From: Liolophura sinensis
Taxonomy: Eukaryota > Mollusca > Polyplacophora > Chitonida > Chitonidae
Assembly: GCF_032854445.1 (NCBI RefSeq)
Contig: NC_088298.1
Span: forward strand, 10,095,504 to 10,159,503
Direction of reading: 5' to 3'
DNA length: 64,000 bases
Shown here: piece by piece, positions 59,469 to 64,000 of the stretch
How the letters are laid out: each line of letters opens with the position of its first letter
How positions within the stretch are numbered: the stretch's first letter is position 1
Position numbers and translations under genes: made by a program
The notes under the pieces: generated by a model
The model's database searches: none
Told to the model about the DNA's origin: nothing
What the model saw: the letters and a program-made list of their open reading frames with translations, nothing else

Positions 59469-60636
59469 ATGGCTCTTTTTGTGGGGGGTTACGACGATGA
59501 GTGGGCTGAGACCCCATCCTCAGAGAATGAGTCCTCCCCACTAATCGTCATACCAAAGTCACCAGAACAACAACAACAACAACATCCTAATACGCAAAAT
59601 GTAGAACCAACCGAACAACAGCACCAGCTGGAAAATGCAGAACTAGCCGAACAACAGCCCCAGCTGGAATCGAGCCTCGACCGGGGAAGGCGAGCCGAGC
59701 CCTGCACCTGTGCAGGGTGCGGTCGAGTGAGAGGGAGTCATGGCGACACCCCCCAACACCACCACCGACCCACCATCGCCTGGGGCGGGCGTGGGCGAGG
59801 TAGATTGGCAGAATTAATAACCCTCGCCCGGCAAGGGCGTTTGACACAACCCAATATTAACCGGTTCTTCCGACCGAGGAGTTCCCGGGGGCGAGGCGTC
59901 GGGCGGGGGCTACCCCGGCGGCTTGAGCTGGAAGACACAGCCGAAGCGGAGGACGAAGAACGTTCACGTGGGAGTTCGAATCCAGGGCACGGCGAGAGTG
60001 AGCGGTTGTCGGAAGGAACACCACCTCCACCACCACCTGGCTGGCTATCCGCTCGTCGGGGTCGGCCCCGAGTTCACGTCCCACCCCAGCCTCGGGGTGG
60101 TGACACCCGCCGAGGGGTTGTAGAACCACCAGTGACAGATCCACAGCCAATACCAGTCGAGCAAGCGGGGGAGGTGAGGCCTGTCAACTCCCAAAATTAC
60201 ATCAGCCTAGAGGACAGGCAAGCCTTAGTTCGTCGCACTGAGGCTCGATTGCGAGCCGACCCTCCCCTGCAGTGGTTTTTCATCCCCGCGGCGGTGGGAG
60301 CATTACCACTGACGCCAGCTCCGGGGTCGACCCCACCACCACCAGCCGCACCAGCACCAGCGTCATCATCACCAGCCGACCCACCACCAGCCAACCCACC
60401 ATCACCGGAGAGTGGTGCAGGTGAGGCACTTGCTGCGTCCCCACAGGGGAGGAGGAGACACACATCGGACGGTTTTCCGACACGTGAGTGTCGGATTTGT
60501 TATGTAAGAGCGTCCGATGCGTGTCTCTTACCCTGGGCATGCAGCGATTTGCCTTACCTGTGCTCGTCGTCTCGCACCCCAGCGGTGCCCATTCTGCAAT
60601 TTGTATATATTACGTATTATTCGTCTCTTTTATTAA
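59469..60636 (+). pseudogene. Proline-rich protein with C-terminal RING finger, frame broken in the RING
   Basis: A GC-rich gene with start taken at ATG 59469 (MALFVGGYDDEW); an upstream GTG-initiated extension at 59361 is less likely. Order: acidic N-terminus, a Gln/Glu tract (EQQQQQH, about residues 35-70), a Cys pair (CTCAGCGRVRG), an Arg/Gly-rich stretch (GRGVGRG), a long Pro/Ala region, then RING-type C-x2-C in TRECRICYVRASDACLLP. From about 60535 the remainder of the RING (GHAAICLTCARRLAPQRCPF, then C) is in the next frame and soon ends at a stop near 60636. A single small indel at 60525-60535 therefore breaks the finger. RING domains usually recruit E2 enzymes for ubiquitin transfer, and C-terminal IAP-like RINGs occur in animal and viral proteins. 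It lies in the same block as a viral-type polymerase. Confidence 0.65.
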
Positions 60637-60689
60637 TTGTTTGTCAATCTTGTTTTAATCGTTTTTCATGTTGTGAACCTGTTGTATTT

Positions 60690-60830
60690 GTTGTTTTAAA
60701 AAAGAAAAAAAAAACAGCTGGCTGTTTAAAAAAAGAAAGAAAAAAAAATGGCTATTTAAAAAAGAAAAAAAGAAAAAAAATTGCTGTTTAAAAAAAAGAA
60801 AAAAAAAAAAAAGAAAGAAAACAGCAGCAC
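60690..60830. repeat. A-rich low-complexity tract
   Basis: Runs of A and GAAA with three spaced copies of 'ctgtttaaaaaaagaaa' or 'ctatttaaaaaag'. The lysine-rich reading through it is an artefact of the upstream frameshift. Confidence 0.85.
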
Positions 60831-60984
60831 TTTCCAACGGCCCTTTTCAGGGCCACCCAACTCTTCCCGAAAGAGTACTTTCTCAATCTAGGCACTAAAA
60901 AAAGAAAGAAAAGAAGCCCCACACCAGACACAGTCTCCCCATTTTTTTTTTTTTATCCCAAATCCTCAAAGTCTTCCTAACCTT

Positions 60985-61192
60985 CTACTCCACCTAAAAC
61001 TCTGCCTAATTCATACCCAGCCTGAAACAAACAAACCACTGTTTTCTCTATTTATCTATCTATATCTACATTCCCTTGTCTTGTGTATATACGTAATGTA
61101 TTGGTGTTACTTAAAACTCTGCCTAATTTATACCCAGCCTGAAACAAACAAACCACTGTTTTCTCTATTTATCTATCTATATCTATATCCCA
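60985..61192. repeat. Tandem duplication, about 120-bp unit
   Basis: 'ctaaaactctgcctaattca' and 'cccagcctgaaacaaacaaa' through 'ctatttatctatctatatct' occurs at about 60993-61068 and again at about 61111-61187, with (TCTA)n runs. Confidence 0.85.
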
Positions 61193-61387
61193 TATACTGT
61201 TATACTGTACTCTAGTCTACTACACGCTATATCACGCTAGTCTATACACATACACCCCGCGGCGTGGAAAAAAACCCACCAAATTTGTGTTGTGTGTGTG
61301 TGTGTAATGTATTGCTGTTACTTATGTATTTCCAATGTAGGCTGGTTGGGAGGTAGGCAGGCAGGTCAGCCGGTGCAGTCGGTGCAA

Positions 61388-61529
61388 GGTAGGGTTGTCA
61401 GTATTAGACATATATACATATATTACATATATACATAGCAGGCGAGGTGAACACAACCCTGGCTGACAACAATGTAGCGTCACGCGCACAGCTCTGCCAG
61501 GCGGAGGATTCTGTATGAAACGCGCGGGA
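61388..61529 (+). promoter_or_regulatory. Promoter-like module, copy 2
   Basis: Second copy of the module at 59162-59304. It is followed by 'caactttacaagccg' at 61622 (also at 62831) and a TATA box at 61646. Confidence 0.55.
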
Positions 61530-61645
61530 AAATGTAGCCGAGATGAATATATGAAAACACGCCCGCCAATGATACATCACTTTTAGTGCTCTCCCTTAGG
61601 CCCGCGCCCCGCGTTTCCCTCCAACTTTACAAGCCGGGGTTGTCT

Positions 61646-61654
61646 TATAAAAGG
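61646..61654 (+). promoter_or_regulatory. TATA box
   Basis: TATAAAAGG, a strong match to the eukaryotic core promoter, in GC-rich surroundings. No clear coding region follows on this strand; the 108-codon frame at 61725 is built partly from a repeated 'gacgtcataacatac' segment and is doubtful. Confidence 0.5.
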
Positions 61655-62011
61655 CCGATCACCTCGGTGGTACGTCACTCTACAGCGCTATCTTTTCTAA
61701 GACTCAGGTTTTGATGTATAGACAGTGGATCCAAAACTGAAGTCAAGCAAACTCCGTATCAGTCTGATGTATACACTCGCCTTGTCTACACGGACAACAA
61801 ACCAGGATTATAATGCTCTACTGGTTTTGTATGACGACGTCATAACATACATCATAATACATTATAATGCATTGTCATCACCCAAGGCAGGGAGAGAGGG
61901 AGAAAGGGGGAGGGTTGTGAGGGAGGTTCGTGGGTTAGTAGGTCACTCTGCCCGAGCGGGATACAATGACTCGGTCACCGTACATGTTTGTACATGTTTG
62001 TTTACATATGA

Positions 62012-62019
62012 TGACGTCA
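62012..62019. promoter_or_regulatory. CRE-like palindrome
   Basis: Exact TGACGTCA; a one-mismatch copy (CGACGTCA) stands at about 61835-61842. The two lie in similar 'gacgtcataacatac' segments 177 bp apart, inside or beyond the intron of the minus-strand zinc-finger gene. Confidence 0.4.
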
Positions 62020-62060
62020 TAACATACAGCGTAATACATTCGACTCGTTGAAGAACTTAC

Positions 62061-62510
62061 CGGGCCGTGTTTCCCACGTTGATGGGTCCACCAATCCCAC
62101 AACCGGTAGAAAGACTTCTCACAGTCTTCACAATGCCACACACGTTCTTTTTTGTTGTCATGCCGCTGTTGATGACGGATCAAATTCGCCCGGCGAAAAA
62201 ACACCCGGTCACAGGTCGGACAGGTGAATCTTTTGTTTGTCTGGGGCTGGTGATGCGTCCGCTGGTGTCGGAGCCAGTTATCCCGCCGGGTAAAGTGCTT
62301 GGCACACACCCGGCAAAAATACTTCTCCGGGTTCTTCTTTTCCTTATCACCGTGCTGTCTTTGGTGATGCCGTCGCCAGCTATCTCGTCGGGTAAATCCT
62401 CGATCGCACACCTCGCAGGTAAATAGCTTCGCCGTCTTCTTCTCCTCCAACGTCTTCTCCTCCAACATCTTCTCCTTGTCTGTATCAGCCTCGAAATCTT
62501 CTCTATCCAT
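62061..62510 (-). CDS. C2H2 zinc-finger protein, first exon (four fingers)
   Basis: Starts at ATG 62510 in good context (ACGATGG). After an acidic Glu/Lys leader (about 28 residues) four classical fingers follow: CEVCDRGFTRRDSWRRHHQR then QH (C-x2-C-x12-H-x4-H), CRVCAKHFTRRDNWLRHQRT then H, CPTCDRVFFRRANLIRHQQR then H, and CEDCEKSFYRLWDWWTHQRG then KH. The repeated F-x-R-R-(D/A)-x-W/L pattern suggests recent finger duplication. The exon is 150 codons and ends in phase 0 at CCCG|GTAAGT, a near-consensus donor, so more protein lies in a downstream exon I could not identify. Probable DNA- or RNA-binding factor. It lies divergently from the polymerase remnant, with 'caactttacaagccg' in the leader between them. 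Confidence 0.75.
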
Positions 62511-62974
62511 CGTCGCTTGTTTGCTCGCTCGCTTGCTCGCTCGGTGTCTTCAGGTGAAGTGATCTGCTACTGCTGCACCTGTCTTTTTGTCCCAGAGACC
62601 CGCGAAGTGATATATGACCGCACCACGCCCATCGCCATCCGCGCACGTGACATAGTCCCCTTACATAAGCGAAAGTAGTCCCCTTACCTAAAATCGATTG
62701 GTTTATTTTTCCCCCGTCTCCCCACGGATAGGCCCGTTTTGCGGGCTCCCCATTGGGGTGTTTTGGGGCAAATCCGGCTCACCCATTCGTCCGTTTTGGC
62801 GCCCGGGAGCTCTTTTCGAGCTGTCCCACTCAACTTTACAAGCCGACGTTTTGCCTCTTTTTTTCTCTCTTTTTTTTCATATACGGTTATACTATACACT
62901 AGTCTATAGGCCTATAGGCCCCACCATGGCAGAGTTCGCGGCTGTGAATGACATCATGCCCGTACCCAGGCGTA
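62511..62974. other. Intergenic, GC-rich, with shared leader motif
   Basis: Contains (GCTTGCTC)n-like repeats at 62517-62550, 'caactttacaagccg' at 62831-62845 and 'atacggttatactatacact' near 62881, the latter two also present upstream at 61622 and 61193. An ATG in good context at 62926 opens only a 28-codon frame before the polymerase segment. Confidence 0.5.
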
Positions 62975-63728
62975 TGCCCCAGGCGTATGCTGATCGGGAG
63001 CATGTTTGGTAAGCAAATTCTGCTAGCCACACCTCTGCTCCAGTGGTATCTTGGTCGGGGTTTGGTCGTGACACACGTCTACCAAGCGATGGAATACACA
63101 CCGGAGCGAGCGTTCGAATCCTTCGCAGACGCCGTCACCCAAGCCCGACGCGAGGGAGATGTCGACCCGACCAAAGCACTGATCGGGGAGACGATAAAGC
63201 TGTTGGGCAATTCGGGTTATAGAAAAACCGTCACCAACCAAGACCTACACGTGGATGTAAAAATCTGCGATCTGGCAAAAACGCGGAATTAATTGGAGAG
63301 TGTCCGGTGTCGAACCGTCGACCCCATCTGACCCCGACTGGGAATCCCTCGTCAAACCCGGGTGCGTGGTTACCCCGTCGCGATCATTACGACCACGATA
63401 AGCGTACACCGGGGCTTTTCAAAGTCGAGTGGACCGGTGACGCCATCGTGAGTTTATGCTCCAAGACCTATTATTGTTACGGGGGGGGGGGGGAATCCAA
63501 CGCAAAAGATAAACTCTCCTGCAAAGGTGTGAGTGCTCGAGGCGGGACAAGGACGTGTACCTCTCTTTGCTGCGCGACCACCAAAGCGCGAGTGGCGTGA
63601 ATCGGGGGATGCAAATGCGGGGAAATATGATGTACTCGTATACCCAACAGAAAGATGCTTTCACGTACTTTTACGGGAAGCGGAATGTGCTCCGCGACGG
63701 GGTGAGCACCACCTATTTAGATCTGTAG
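62975..63728 (+). pseudogene. Protein-primed DNA polymerase B (Polinton/adintovirus type), C-terminal part, broken
   Basis: C-terminal palm/thumb portion of a protein-primed family B DNA polymerase, the replication enzyme of Maverick/Polinton elements and adintoviruses. Three frames carry it in turn: 62975-63292 (GKQILLATPLLQWYL; then the K-x6-Y-G-type motif at about 63197-63227, here KLLGNSGYRK with Arg where Gly is usual), about 63400-63535 (GLFKVEWTGDAIVSLCSKTY) and about 63545-63728 (VNRGMQMRGNMMYSYTQQKD, ending DGVSTTYLDL and a stop). Breaks occur near 63295-63400 and near 63540; a poly-G run at 63481-63493 in the middle frame is another suspect. The exonuclease and first palm Asp motifs are absent. 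It cannot function as it stands. Confidence 0.82.
63481..63493. repeat. Poly-G tract in the polymerase remnant
   Basis: About 13 consecutive G; a likely site of length error or slippage. It adds glycines to a segment where relatives have a short turn. Confidence 0.8.
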
Positions 63729-63898
63729 AACGGTGCTATGTATACCCTACACACACCCTGCTCCTGTGGTCCTTTTTTTTTTTCATGTGTTTGTCGTTCG
63801 CAGTGGTACATACGTTAAAAAGTTAAAACCACCTAGCAGGGGGCGGCAGGCCGGCAGCCGTAATAGCCTGACACACTGACCGACTTGCCGTGCCTACT
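63729..63898. other. Short 3' region, no gene seen
   Basis: T-run near 63773 and GC-rich sequence. No recognised features. Confidence 0.5.
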
Positions 63899-63996
63899 AC
63901 ATCGTCATACATTGTTGCCGAGCTGCGCCTTGCCGTCTTGCTGGTTTACCGCAGACGGACTGGTAACAATGTATGACGCAACAATGTATGATGATG
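63899..63996. repeat. Inverted repeat with duplicated right arm
   Basis: Left arm 'cgtcatacattgttgcc' (63903-63919). The right arm 'ggtaacaatgtatgacg' (63962-63978) is complementary with one mismatch; a second right arm 'caacaatgtatgatgat' follows at once (63979-63995). The loop is about 42 nt. The core AACAATGTA also occurs in the promoter-like modules at 59162 and 61388. Confidence 0.75.
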
Positions 63997-64000
63997 GATG

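Noticed and set aside
59489-60540. Several overlapping minus-strand frames of 66-97 residues
   Set aside because: Shadows of the GC-rich, proline-rich plus-strand gene.
60655-60837. Phe-rich minus-strand frame and Lys-rich plus-strand tail
   Set aside because: Both come from the A-rich low-complexity tract.
61725-62051. 108-residue plus-strand frame after the TATA box
   Set aside because: It contains a duplicated 'gacgtcataacatac' segment read twice and overlaps the intron side of the zinc-finger gene; no domain seen.
1-64000. CRISPR array, rRNA or bacterial operon
   Set aside because: No regularly spaced short repeats with unique spacers, no rRNA-like sequence, and introns plus retroelements show a eukaryotic genome.

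Overview
This is eukaryotic nuclear DNA, almost certainly from a mollusc (a bivalve is my best guess, a gastropod not excluded). It has no operons or bacterial signals. It does have spliceosomal introns, tRNA-derived SINEs whose 3' end reads like 'gagtacggcgtaaaacaccaatcaaataaataaa', and many copies of an I-type LINE with a GAATGAATG tail. There is no confident intact host gene. The window is a layered graveyard of mobile elements with a virus-like island at the right edge.

1-14.9 kb: decayed LINE pieces in both orientations, a hAT-like transposase fragment (3.5-4.1 kb), a SINE, minisatellites, an unclassified repeat R (7.4-8.2 kb), a second CR1/Jockey-like LINE reverse transcriptase (9.9-11.3 kb, minus), and a 119-bp exon-like block found three times in the window. 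14.9-25.4 kb: a nest on the minus strand. A near full-length I-type LINE (copy A, 14978-20894, with a 12-bp target duplication) lies inside a PIF/Harbinger transposon. That transposon carries an apparently intact two-exon transposase (20976-22399), and its right terminus is embedded in an older LINE (22608-25447).

25.4-40.4 kb: LINE debris, an inverted second copy of repeat R with a full SINE, long AT-rich stretches without genes, a strong minisatellite (35.6-36.4 kb) and exon-like pieces. The last of these (39.6-40.1 kb) matches a transposon-related domain seen in invertebrate HMGXB3-like proteins.

40.4-51.0 kb: a Ty1/copia element with a Met-tRNA-like primer site. It is split in its protease region by a truncated LINE (copy C), which is itself split by a near full-length LINE (copy B). 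Target duplications mark both insertions, and removing the inserts restores the copia frame. 51.0-57.4 kb: LINE copy D is fused to one of two nearly identical 850-bp direct repeats. These flank a Ty3/gypsy RNase H-integrase fragment, and the second repeat runs into a hAT dimerisation domain.

57.4-64 kb: after 1.7 kb without genes the composition changes to GC-rich. This part holds a proline-rich ORF ending in a frame-broken RING finger, a four-finger C2H2 protein on the minus strand with a clean splice donor, and the C-terminal part of a protein-primed family B DNA polymerase of the Maverick/Polinton-adintovirus type, broken by frameshifts. Promoter-like modules are shared between these genes, and an inverted repeat lies at the window edge. 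I read this as a decaying integrated Polinton/adintovirus-like element and the most interesting part of the window.
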